DNA from: Macrococcus equipercicus
Lineage (GTDB): Bacteria; Bacillota; Bacilli; Staphylococcales; Staphylococcaceae
Assembly (NCBI RefSeq): GCF_004359525.2
Contig: NZ_SCWC02000001.1
Coordinates: forward strand, 186,001 to 250,000
Reading direction: 5' to 3'
DNA length: 64,000 bases
Shown here: positions 7,891 to 13,884 of the stretch, piece by piece
Numbering within the stretch: the first letter of the stretch is position 1
Layout: each line of letters starts with the position of its first letter
The notes under the pieces: model-generated
What the model was told of the DNA's origin: nothing
What the model saw: the letters and a program-made list of their open reading frames with translations, nothing else
Databases searched by the model: none
Program-made: the position numbers and the translations under genes

Positions 7891-7927
7891 ATAAAGAATA
7901 ATAAATGATAATCTGCAGGAGGACATC

Positions 7928-8248
7928 ATGGGATTAGATCCACTCACTAAACATGATTATAGACGGATAGAATCTTTTATACGTGGCTATGAGCTGCTAA
8001 AACTAAGAATGGATGATGAAATTCATATCAGTAGAAAGCAAAACATGCGGCAGATTGTGCAGGGCATCAGAGAAGTGTATAACAGCTTACCGCTGGAAGA
8101 GCAGCAACTGTTCAGACTTCTCTACTGGGAGGCACAACGGCCATCGTATGACATAATAGCAGCTGCACTGAATGTGTCTGAGAGGTCAGTAAAGAGGCAT
8201 AGAGAGCGTTTAATGGAGAGGGTAGCCGATGCCATCATCTATATATGA
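7928..8248 (+). CDS. ArpU/sigma-region-4-like regulator (third of the run)
   Basis: A 106-residue paralogue of the product at 7390-7737, beginning with GGAGG and an ATG at 7928. The C-terminal helix-turn-helix is clearer than in its neighbour: YDIIAAALNVSERSVKRHRERLMERVADAI, typical of sigma-region-4/LuxR-like recognition helices. The likely role is activation of satellite or helper-type late promoters. It overlaps the following frameshifted gene by 20 bases, and a terminator separates it from the preceding paralogue. Target promoters are not identified. Confidence 0.6.
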   Translation: MGLDPLTKHDYRRIESFIRGYELLKLRMDDEIHISRKQNMRQIVQGIREVYNSLPLEEQQLFRLLYWEAQRPSYDIIAAALNVSERSVKRHRERLMERVADAIIYI

Positions 8249-8580
8249 CACGGCTTATATTAAGCAGTTCATCAAAGAGTTTCACCATGTGGAATTGATA
8301 CCGGAGATTGAGGATGATGAAGATGACTTCTTCTCACTGGATAAAGACAGCACACTGAACATGGATGACACGCTACGAGCGATCCAGACAGCAGATGATG
8401 CGGCCTATTTCAATGAGTTGCTAGATCGTGCGGATGCGTTATGTACTGACAGAGAGTTTTATGTGTTCCTGCTGAGGGTATGAGGGGAAGTCACTAAAAG
8501 AGATTATGGCCGCATTTGATAAATCAAGACAGTGGATATATAACACGTTGAATGATGTATTAGATAAGATATGCGAGTGA
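8229..8580 (+). pseudogene. Frameshifted HTH regulator (fourth of the run)
   Basis: The frame from ATG 8229 ends at TGA 8481 after ...REFYVFLLRV. Removing one G from the GGG at 8476-8478 restores a single 116-residue protein that continues LRYEGKSLKEIMAAFDKSRQWIYN to a stop at 8578. That continuation is a good helix-turn-helix of the type seen in phage RinA/ArpU-like regulators. The acidic N-terminus (EIEDDEDDFF) differs from the preceding paralogues. The break may be a true mutation, a sequencing error or recoding. I see no convincing slippery site, so I annotate it as broken. Confidence 0.65.
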
Positions 8581-8610
8581 AACCATCTAGTAATTACTGG
8601 ATGGTTTTTG
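8580..8610 (+). terminator. Terminator after the frameshifted regulator
   Basis: AACCATC (8581-8587) pairs with GATGGTT (8600-8606) around a TAGTAATTACTG loop, followed by a T run. It sits exactly after the restored stop at 8578, which supports the longer reading frame as the original gene. Confidence 0.7.
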
Positions 8611-8657
8611 TATGATTATTAAGTAATGAAAATAAATGCAAAAGGGGAGTATTTAAA

Positions 8658-8978
8658 GTGACTGTTACTTATCATCATTGGGAATTAAATGGACAAGAAA
8701 CATACGGGAGAATTGATTTGACAGAAATGAACGGGCAAAGATATGTTGTCGTAAGTAGAAAACAGTTAATCGAAATTCTTGAAAAATTAGTTAGAAATCA
8801 TACAGATATAAAAAGTTTTTGTGGTATTACCGATGATGGAAATAGAATTGATTTATTGAAAGAATACTATGATAATAAGACGATTTATTTTTGTAACTAT
8901 GAGAAGATAAATGAATTTGAAGCAATAGCTGAAATAAAATATAGCGATTTAAATCCACATCAAAACTTTACAAAATAA
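8658..8978 (+). CDS. AT-rich island protein of unknown function
   Basis: Unrecognised 106-residue protein starting at a GTG with GGGGAG eight bases upstream. It begins with a beta-like TVTYHHWELNGQETYGRIDL and continues RYVVVSRKQLIEILEKL. No membrane segment or known motif is seen. From here rightwards base composition becomes strongly AT-rich, which marks the start of the cargo half of the island. It has its own terminator at about 9051-9086. Confidence 0.6.
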   Translation: MTVTYHHWELNGQETYGRIDLTEMNGQRYVVVSRKQLIEILEKLVRNHTDIKSFCGITDDGNRIDLLKEYYDNKTIYFCNYEKINEFEAIAEIKYSDLNPHQNFTK

Positions 8979-9415
8979 TAATTTTTCACACTTTCTTCTA
9001 TTAGTTATTTTTATTTTAAACTATGGAAAACATTAGAAAATATGCCTGAATAACATTGCCGGTAAAGATACTGGTAGTGTTTTTTAATAATATTTTTAAT
9101 AAGATTTTATACCCTTTCAATAGCATTTTAAGAAGTCATGGAGAGCCGTTTTTAAAATAGACATACTATACTAATTTACTTTAAACAACTTTTAAACAGG
9201 CTATACTGGTCTTTAAATACGATTATTTAAAAAATTAATAGACAATTTTCAATGAAGCGAGTATAGTATTATATTTGGAATTTATAACTGTTCAAATATA
9301 ACATTTTCGGGTAAAGTATAAATAGGTAAGATTGTTTGATACAGCAAGTGCAGTTGTAATAAACAATTTAACAGTATGCTTTAGGCAATAGAGCATGTTG
9401 TAGAGGAGGGGTAAA
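8979..9415. other. Gene-free AT-rich gap before the Panacea pair
   Basis: No credible gene in this 437-base gap. It holds a terminator at about 9051-9086 (AACATTGCCGGTA paired with TACTGGTAGTGTT, then TTTTTT) serving the upstream gene. It also holds a promoter at 9239-9267 serving the downstream pair. The remainder is AT-rich without obvious repeats. Confidence 0.6.
9239..9267 (+). promoter_or_regulatory. Probable promoter of the Panacea gene pair
   Basis: TAGACA (9239-9244), a 17-base spacer, and TATAGT (9262-9267) give a good sigma-A-type promoter. The leader to the ATG at 9416 would be about 140 bases. Confidence 0.55.
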
Positions 9416-9937
9416 ATGAGTGGAACAAAAGAATACTTTTTTGATAGTGTTGATGACCTTGTAAAATACTTAATGTCTAAATACGGGAAATTATCTCCTT
9501 TAAAATTACAAAAGGGTTTGTATTTCCTTTTTGGCTATTATGGCGGTAGATACGGTAAAGAAAATGAAAATAGTGAGATACAATACAATTTACCAAAGTA
9601 TCTTTTCCCTGCTACTTTTTTAGCGTGGGACTACGGACCAGTTATCGATGATGTTTATAAAAAAAATAAAGCTGGAATATATGACGAATTTGTTAGCGAA
9701 ACAAATACTTTGAATGAAATGAAAGAGTTTTATTTTAAAGATCTTCAGTCTAAAGAAGTCGAAAATTTCATAAATGAACTATTTTCAGAAGTTAATACAA
9801 CGAGTGATTTTAATTTAGTTGATAGAAGTCATGAGGATAGAACATGGCAAGTTGCTTATGAAAGTGGATATAATGTTGAAATGAATAAAGAAGATATTGT
9901 AGAAGAGTACTCAATTCATGGCAGACAAGTATCTTAG
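9416..9937 (+). CDS. Panacea-domain (SocA/GepA, DUF4065) antitoxin-like protein
   Basis: A 173-residue protein with the signature of the Panacea domain: KLSPLKLQKGLYFLFGYYGGRYG near residues 25-47, then FPATFLAWDYGPVIDDVYKK near 63-82, and near the C-terminus LVDRSHEDRTWQVAYE. Panacea proteins neutralise many unrelated toxins and are found next to them in phage- and satellite-borne toxin-antitoxin systems. GAGGAGGGG precedes the ATG. It overlaps the next gene by 20 bases, as expected for an antitoxin-first operon. Domain call confident; antitoxin role inferred from context. Confidence 0.8.
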   Translation: MSGTKEYFFDSVDDLVKYLMSKYGKLSPLKLQKGLYFLFGYYGGRYGKENENSEIQYNLPKYLFPATFLAWDYGPVIDDVYKKNKAGIYDEFVSETNTLNEMKEFYFKDLQSKEVENFINELFSEVNTTSDFNLVDRSHEDRTWQVAYESGYNVEMNKEDIVEEYSIHGRQVS

Positions 9938-10508
9938 TAAAGCTAATCATGCTAAAGCCAGTAGACTAAATAAGCAACATTTAAGCCCGAAGAAAGTAAG
10001 CAAAAAGAAATTTGAATATAACTCTAAAAGTTTAATTTCAATAGATATAAGTGAATATGAGTTTACCAACTTTCTTTCTGAAGAAACTAAACATGGTGCT
10101 TCAAATCGCTTTTATTACTTACTAAATAATGAGCATGAATGTCTGTTAACCGAAGACTTTAATGAGTCTGAAAATATTATAAAAAGTATAAAGGGTATCA
10201 TTTCAGACATTTATGATACTGAATCAGATAGTAAATTGTTTGCTGCTTTAGATAGTACAGAAAGCGAACAACCATTTTTTAAAGCTAGAGTTAAAGATAA
10301 TGTCGGTAATAGTACAAGTTTTAGAGTGTTTTATTATCTGAATAAAGACAAGAATGCCTATGAAATTATTTTGATTGATCCTTTGCACCTTGCAATTAAA
10401 AGCAGGGTGCAATATAAAAAACCAAATAGATATGAAGATATGAAAACTAATAGTATTTGTATCAGTTCAATTTATCGAGAAGTAAAAGTAAGGAAAACTT
10501 TTATATAG
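9918..10508 (+). CDS. Unrecognised partner of the Panacea gene, candidate toxin
   Basis: A 196-residue protein overlapping the Panacea gene. The first 35 residues are basic (KHAKASRLNK-like, SPKKVSKKKFEYN). The C-terminal part is a likely beta-rich fold (FRVFYYLNKDKNAYEIILIDPLHLAIKSR). I recognise no catalytic motif of RelE, Fic, RelA/SpoT or HEPN toxins. In Panacea systems the partner varies freely and is usually the toxin, so toxin function is the leading inference. The operon has no strong terminator directly after it; a hairpin unit begins about 40 bases downstream. Confidence 0.55.
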   Translation: MADKYLSKANHAKASRLNKQHLSPKKVSKKKFEYNSKSLISIDISEYEFTNFLSEETKHGASNRFYYLLNNEHECLLTEDFNESENIIKSIKGIISDIYDTESDSKLFAALDSTESEQPFFKARVKDNVGNSTSFRVFYYLNKDKNAYEIILIDPLHLAIKSRVQYKKPNRYEDMKTNSICISSIYREVKVRKTFI

Positions 10509-10545
10509 TGTTTCATTAAAACTCGATAAAAAAGATTACTTATCC

Positions 10546-10647
10546 CCATTCTAAGCACGTTTTCTTTGCTCACTCGACCAATTACCCGTAAAGTGTTCTT
10601 AGAATGGCAACGTCAGACTACGTATCTTATTAGATATGTGGTTTTTC
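10546..10647 (+). ncRNA. Hairpin unit A, candidate structured RNA
   Basis: CCATTCTAAG (10546-10555) and CTTAGAATGG (10598-10607) form a 10-base dyad around about 42 bases. The word CTTAGAATGGCAA is followed by a terminator (ACTACGTATCT 10617-10627, AGATATGTGGT 10632-10642, T run). The same 13-base word followed by a terminator recurs at 11004-11049. The promoter is not evident. It could be an antisense or riboregulator of the micro-ORFs next to it. Confidence 0.35.
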
Positions 10648-10708
10648 TGTATATTTAAGTAAATTAATGTTAAATTTACACTATACAGTATTAGGGGAGA
10701 TTTATCTT

Positions 10709-10813
10709 ATGGAAAAATCAGAAAAAGACAAACGCACAATAGTTATGCTTGTTAGTGCTGCTATTGGCGCTATATTAGGATTACTAGCTTATACGCAGAA
10801 TTGGTTAGGGTAG
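10709..10813 (+). CDS. 34-residue membrane micro-protein
   Basis: A short reading frame that encodes a charged start (EKSEKDKRT) followed by a single hydrophobic helix (IVMLVSAAIGAILGLLAY) and a short polar tail. GGGGAG lies about ten bases upstream of the ATG. The design of one membrane span with a charged end is shared by type I toxins, small holin-like peptides and many membrane regulators. It lies between two related hairpin units, which makes a toxin/RNA antitoxin module worth testing. No sequence family is recognised. Confidence 0.45.
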   Translation: MEKSEKDKRTIVMLVSAAIGAILGLLAYTQNWLG

Positions 10814-10839
10814 CAATTTGATACAAGGAGTGAATTTAG

Positions 10840-10920
10840 ATGCAAGAGTTTATTCTATTAATATGCTTAATCTGTTTAGTGGGTATTTCTGCAGATAAAA
10901 TGAAGAAAAAATGCAGATAG
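10840..10920 (+). CDS. 26-residue hydrophobic micro-protein
   Basis: A very short frame starting at ATG 10840 with AAGGAG at about 10825. The peptide has a hydrophobic N-terminal helix (FILLICLICLVGI) and a basic tail (DKMKKKCR). It begins 27 bases after the preceding micro-ORF, so both may lie on one transcript. The layout matches small membrane toxins or signal-anchor peptides. Shortness makes the coding call uncertain despite the ribosome site. Confidence 0.35.
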   Translation: MQEFILLICLICLVGISADKMKKKCR

Positions 10921-11049
10921 TTTTTAGGCATACTATTATTTTTAAGGATTGCTAAACACAATCCACTTCTTGCATAACTACCCATCTAACTATGTAAATC
11001 GTACTTAGAATGGCAATGAGCAATAGACAATTTTAGTCTATTGCTTTTT
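10921..11049 (+). ncRNA. Hairpin unit B, candidate structured RNA
   Basis: GGATTG...CAATCC makes a small hairpin near 10946-10963. CTTAGAATGGCAA (11004-11016) repeats the word of unit A and is followed by a strong terminator GCAATAGAC (11020-11028), GTCTATTGC (11036-11044), T run. The shared word plus terminator layout with unit A suggests two diverged copies of one element. Confidence 0.35.
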
Positions 11050-11128
11050 ATGAGTATCAAAAATTGTGAGTACATATAAAGGTAACAAATGATAATCTTT
11101 TATAAGAAGAAATAAAAGGAGTGTTGTT

Positions 11129-11413
11129 GTGGAATTATTAATTACGATTATTATGTTTATATGTACGTTCTATATCTACAAAAACTTAGTTATCATTTGT
11201 GGAGGTGTAGTGCCTGCATTAATTGGCGATTTATCAAGAACTGAAGATGGAAATGCTTTTATTTATTTTATTTTATCAATTATTATTCCATTCGTTTTGA
11301 TAGTAATAATGTTCGTAGTTTCTTATAAAATACTAGGTAATTTTTATCCTGTGGCAGTAATCGCAGTAGCATTATTCTTTAAGTATGGCACTAACAAAGG
11401 CGTAATAGAGTAA
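11129..11413 (+). CDS. Small membrane protein of unknown function
   Basis: A 94-residue hydrophobic protein starting at GTG 11129 with AAAGGA upstream. Three likely membrane helices are visible: ELLITIIMFICTFYIY, FILSIIIPFVLIVIMFVVSY and FYPVAVIAVALFF, with a polar loop (GDLSRTEDGNAF) between the first two. It lacks charged catalytic motifs. It follows hairpin unit B and is followed by a long bidirectional terminator. It may be cargo of the island; function unknown. Confidence 0.6.
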   Translation: MELLITIIMFICTFYIYKNLVIICGGVVPALIGDLSRTEDGNAFIYFILSIIIPFVLIVIMFVVSYKILGNFYPVAVIAVALFFKYGTNKGVIE

Positions 11414-11425
11414 TAGAACAGCATC

Positions 11426-11466
11426 ATAAAGCCATGTATTTAATGAATACACAGCTTTATTTTTTT
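11426..11466. terminator. Long bidirectional terminator
   Basis: Fifteen-base arms ATAAAGCCATGTATT (11426-11440) and AATACACAGCTTTAT (11446-11460) are followed by a T run. They lie between the membrane gene and the opposed pseudogene, so they can serve both strands. Confidence 0.8.
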
Positions 11467-11756
11467 ATATACCGACTATGACGGCACGGGTACAATAATA
11501 CAACTGTTTACCGTTTGAATCTGTTTCAATCATTAAGCCATACTGTGCTGTTTCTTCTGGGCATTTAGCAGAGGCGCAATCAAACACAGTCAGCCACTCA
11601 GTCGTTTTCTTTGAAGTGAATTGATATGCTTGGTTATCCTTATCAAAACACTTGTGGTTTTGTATCGCTCAAGGTTTGCAGCATTTCAAGAAAATCAACT
11701 CCACGATCTTTCATTTCAAGCAGGATGTCATCTGTAAAAAGAATATGTGAGTTCAT
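11465..11756 (-). pseudogene. Minus-strand remnant with a one-base frameshift
   Basis: Read on the minus strand from ATG 11756 the frame gives MNSHILFTDDILLEMKDRG and continues to a TGA after SDTKPQVF. Removing one A from an AAAA run gives SDTNHKCFDKDNQAYQF and an open frame to TAA at 11465-11467. The total length of 292 is exactly one base over a multiple of three. The restored protein of about 96 residues carries cysteines (DCASAKCPE, YYCTRA) but is not a family I know. The ribosome site is weak. Confidence 0.55.
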
Positions 11757-12047
11757 TAAGTTATTCTTTTTAAGTGGGGTACTATAAGCCCAGCAAGTCA
11801 TTGTAAATTATATGATTATCGTGATTTTTACATACGGATATATTTTAAAACAGTAAACACTGAACTAGAAAACGACTAATTAATGCAAAATTAAAAATTG
11901 CATGTAACTGGGCAGTACGTGATTTTTTATCACTGCTAGCACTGATTCAGTCATAGTAGATTTAAGTTTTTTTAATTTTTAAAGAGCCAATCAATGTATT
12001 TTGATTTATAGTTTTAGTGTAAATAGTAAAGTGGATATGGAGGGAAC
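11757..12047. other. AT-rich gap without a gene
   Basis: Nothing codes convincingly here. Two small dyads are visible: ATGCAA...TTGCAT near 11893-11913, and GCAGT...ACTGC around a T run near 11918-11942. An ATGGAGGG ribosome site lies at the right edge for the next gene. Confidence 0.5.
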
Positions 12048-12269
12048 ATGAGAATATTTACTAAAAACGAGATTGAGAAATGGATTAATTATACGGATGA
12101 AAATGTTTTAGAAAAGGAAGAATTTTTAGGTAGATGTTACGTGTGTGGTAGATTTTTAAAAAATACCGAGTTACCTATAGGTCCTGAAAGAAAAGTAGTT
12201 TGTTCAAATGACAGAGAATTTTTTGAAATAGAATATAAAGAGTTAGAAGAATCAGGAGATTTAAAATAA
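12048..12269 (+). CDS. Small cysteine-containing island protein
   Basis: Unrecognised 73-residue acidic protein with GGAGGG before the ATG at 12048. It contains RCYVCGRF (a CxxC pair) and a later single cysteine (KVVCSNDREFF), which could be a partial zinc-binding site, though a fourth ligand is not obvious. The rest is charged and helical. A weak hairpin lies downstream at about 12281-12308. It sits between the pseudogene and the nuclease gene. Confidence 0.55.
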   Translation: MRIFTKNEIEKWINYTDENVLEKEEFLGRCYVCGRFLKNTELPIGPERKVVCSNDREFFEIEYKELEESGDLK

Positions 12270-12450
12270 GATAAATATTATTATAGGACAGTGCCGTTTT
12301 TTGATACTGCCCATTTATATGCAAACTTAAAAGTTGGCATGGTTGTTAAGAATTAGGTGATTATATTTCTCGCAGAGGCTAAATAAGTTTTTATAATTCA
12401 ATGTCTTTACAGACTAAAACAATAATCAATCGTCATAAGGGGATGTACAA

Positions 12451-13281
12451 ATGCGTGAAATATTATTGAATGATTTACTGTCACTCAGTGAACAAGACTT
12501 AAATAGAACTAAAATAAAATTTAATCATTATAACGGAGAAACTGATCCACTACAGGAATTTTTATTGAATCCTGAAATTGTAAATAATCAATGGTTATTC
12601 TGGAGAAAAAACAGACGGAATTTTAGTACTGGTCAAATTGCTATTTGTTTGGTAAGAATGACAGGTGATACATGGTTGTTAACTACTATTAAAGAAGTTA
12701 CAAGCGAATTAGGTATACAAAAGGGCATCAATTATGCTGGTGTGGAAAAGGATGAATATAAAAAATATTTTGGTCGCGTGGTAGTTAAATATAAGAAGAC
12801 CGATAAAGTTGGTTGTAGAAATTATCATACTGTCGGTAAAGAACTTATAGTTCAACAAATTTTACCGAATGTATATAATGGAGAAGAATTCCCTGGATAT
12901 GATAATGTAGTGTTATCTTATAAACAGTTGGATATTATAAACCGTATGGGGAAAAGAGACTGGATAGCTGCACTTGAGAGTCAGAAAGCTGTTTACCTCA
13001 TTACTGATATAAAAACTGGCAAGTTATACGTTGGATCAGCAACAGCAAAATATGGAATGTTACTTTCTCGATGGCGAAACTATTTGAAGGATGGACATGG
13101 AGGAAATAAGTTGCTTAAAGAATTAGTTAATGAAAAAGGCTTTAACTATGTTAAAGAGAATTTTCAATATTCAATTCTTGAAAATTATAATAGTATTGTA
13201 GATGATAGTGTCATTGTAATGAGAGAAAGTCATTGGAAGAACATACTTCATAGTAAATCAGTAGGATACAATTCTAACTAA
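12451..13281 (+). CDS. GIY-YIG nuclease with an unrecognised N-terminal domain
   Basis: A 276-residue protein. Residues about 179-276 form a GIY-YIG nuclease: AVYLITD (the GIY strand), KLYVGSA (the YIG strand), then SRWRNYLKDGHGGNKLL giving the catalytic arginine region, and a later glutamate (MRESHWK). Residues 1-175 are an unnamed domain that may bind DNA or sense a target. AAGGGG precedes the ATG. It is the last gene of the island. Such solo nucleases at satellite ends can act in defence, homing or interference; which applies here is not shown. Confidence 0.75.
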   Translation: MREILLNDLLSLSEQDLNRTKIKFNHYNGETDPLQEFLLNPEIVNNQWLFWRKNRRNFSTGQIAICLVRMTGDTWLLTTIKEVTSELGIQKGINYAGVEKDEYKKYFGRVVVKYKKTDKVGCRNYHTVGKELIVQQILPNVYNGEEFPGYDNVVLSYKQLDIINRMGKRDWIAALESQKAVYLITDIKTGKLYVGSATAKYGMLLSRWRNYLKDGHGGNKLLKELVNEKGFNYVKENFQYSILENYNSIVDDSVIVMRESHWKNILHSKSVGYNSN

Positions 13282-13315
13282 CGACAATGAAAAATTTATG
13301 TTTTTTCAGTCGTTT
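13279..13315. terminator. Hairpin at the end of the nuclease gene
   Basis: AACGAC...TGAAAAA pairs with TTTTTCA...GTCGTT around TTTATGT, overlapping the stop codon. It probably ends island transcription. Confidence 0.55.
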
Positions 13316-13462
13316 ATCCCCACACAGTCCCCAAAAACATTATAAACAGCGTGTTTACAGCACTTCAAACGTCCTCCGAGGGCGTTATGCGGCTGCTTTT
13401 AAATAAGCAGTCTTTTTTTATCTGAAATTTGCTTGCTCTGCATGACGGGTCAAGTTATAAAG
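13316..13462. other. Probable island/chromosome junction region
   Basis: No gene. It contains a near-perfect palindrome AACGTCCTCCGAGGGCGTT at 13368-13386 (one G-U if transcribed) and a terminator CTGCTT (13393-13398), AAGCAG (13405-13410), T run (13411-13419). AT-rich cargo lies to the left and conserved chromosomal genes to the right, so one attachment site should lie here. The second copy is outside the window, so the core cannot be defined. Confidence 0.45.
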
Positions 13463-13505
13463 TATAATAATGAACGAGCTAATGAATTCAGGAGGGATGG
13501 ACCGT

Positions 13506-13754
13506 ATGAATAAGATTGAACTGATGATGTACTCACAGCCGAACTGCGGCTTATGTGAAGAGGCGAAGCTGCAGCTTGAACTGGCCAAGGAAGATGTTCC
13601 TTTCACGTACCGCACAGTAAACATCACTGAAGATGATTTACTGCTGGAACGATTTCAGCTGCGTGTACCGGTCATTATGTATCATGATGAAATCATCCAG
13701 GAAGGCATTATTGATTTCGTGACAGTGACTGAAGCATTGGCAAAATATCTTTAA
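13506..13754 (+). CDS. Glutaredoxin-like protein
   Basis: An 82-residue thioredoxin-fold protein with the redox motif CGLC near residues 13-16 (SQPNCGLCEEAK) and the cis-proline strand VPVIMYHDE, as in glutaredoxin and YruB-type proteins. It probably reduces disulfides or glutathione-like low-molecular-weight thiol mixed disulfides. AGGAGGG at 13490-13496 sets the ATG at 13506, so the upstream ATG codons at 13470 and 13497 are not used. It is the gene normally just ahead of the glycolytic regulator in staphylococci. TATAAT at 13463 may be its -10. Confidence 0.75.
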   Translation: MNKIELMMYSQPNCGLCEEAKLQLELAKEDVPFTYRTVNITEDDLLLERFQLRVPVIMYHDEIIQEGIIDFVTVTEALAKYL

Positions 13755-13770
13755 AGATGAATGTTATTTC

Positions 13771-13799
13771 TTGCAATAATAGTGTACTCTTGTTATCAT
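13771..13799 (+). promoter_or_regulatory. Promoter of the glycolytic operon
   Basis: TTGCAA (13771-13776), a 17-base spacer, and TATCAT (13794-13799). The start would fall near 13806, upstream of the operator-like repeats and gapR. Confidence 0.55.
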
Positions 13800-13825
13800 G
13801 AATTTGTAACGAGAGTACTTTTTTG
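13784..13825 (+). terminator. Terminator of the glutaredoxin gene, overlapping the gapR promoter
   Basis: GTACTCTTGTTA (13784-13795) pairs with GTAACGAGAGTAC (13806-13818), followed by a T run. It insulates the glycolytic operon from upstream transcription. Confidence 0.7.
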
Positions 13826-13832
13826 TCCCGTG

Positions 13833-13866
13833 CGGGTCGTTTAACGTCTCGGTTGGGTCGCTCTTG
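13833..13866 (+). promoter_or_regulatory. Candidate CggR/GapR operator
   Basis: Two direct half-sites CGGGTC (13833) and TGGGTC (13854) are spaced 21 bases apart, each followed by a TC-ending downstream element. This resembles the tandem CGGGAC operator bound by CggR in Bacillus. It lies between promoter and gapR start, the expected roadblock position. Confidence 0.5.
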
Positions 13867-13884
13867 TTTGCGGGGAGGACGTCT

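Noticed and set aside
8472..8483. Programmed +1 frameshift in the fourth regulator
   Set aside because: Neither the P-site codons nor the stop context give a plausible re-pairing such as the RF2 CTT-TGA or Ty1 CTT-AGG types; simple mutation or read error is preferred.
13470..13505. Longer start for the glutaredoxin-like gene at ATG 13470 or 13497
   Set aside because: AGGAGGG at 13490-13496 would lie inside or directly against those starts; ATG 13506 has correct spacing.
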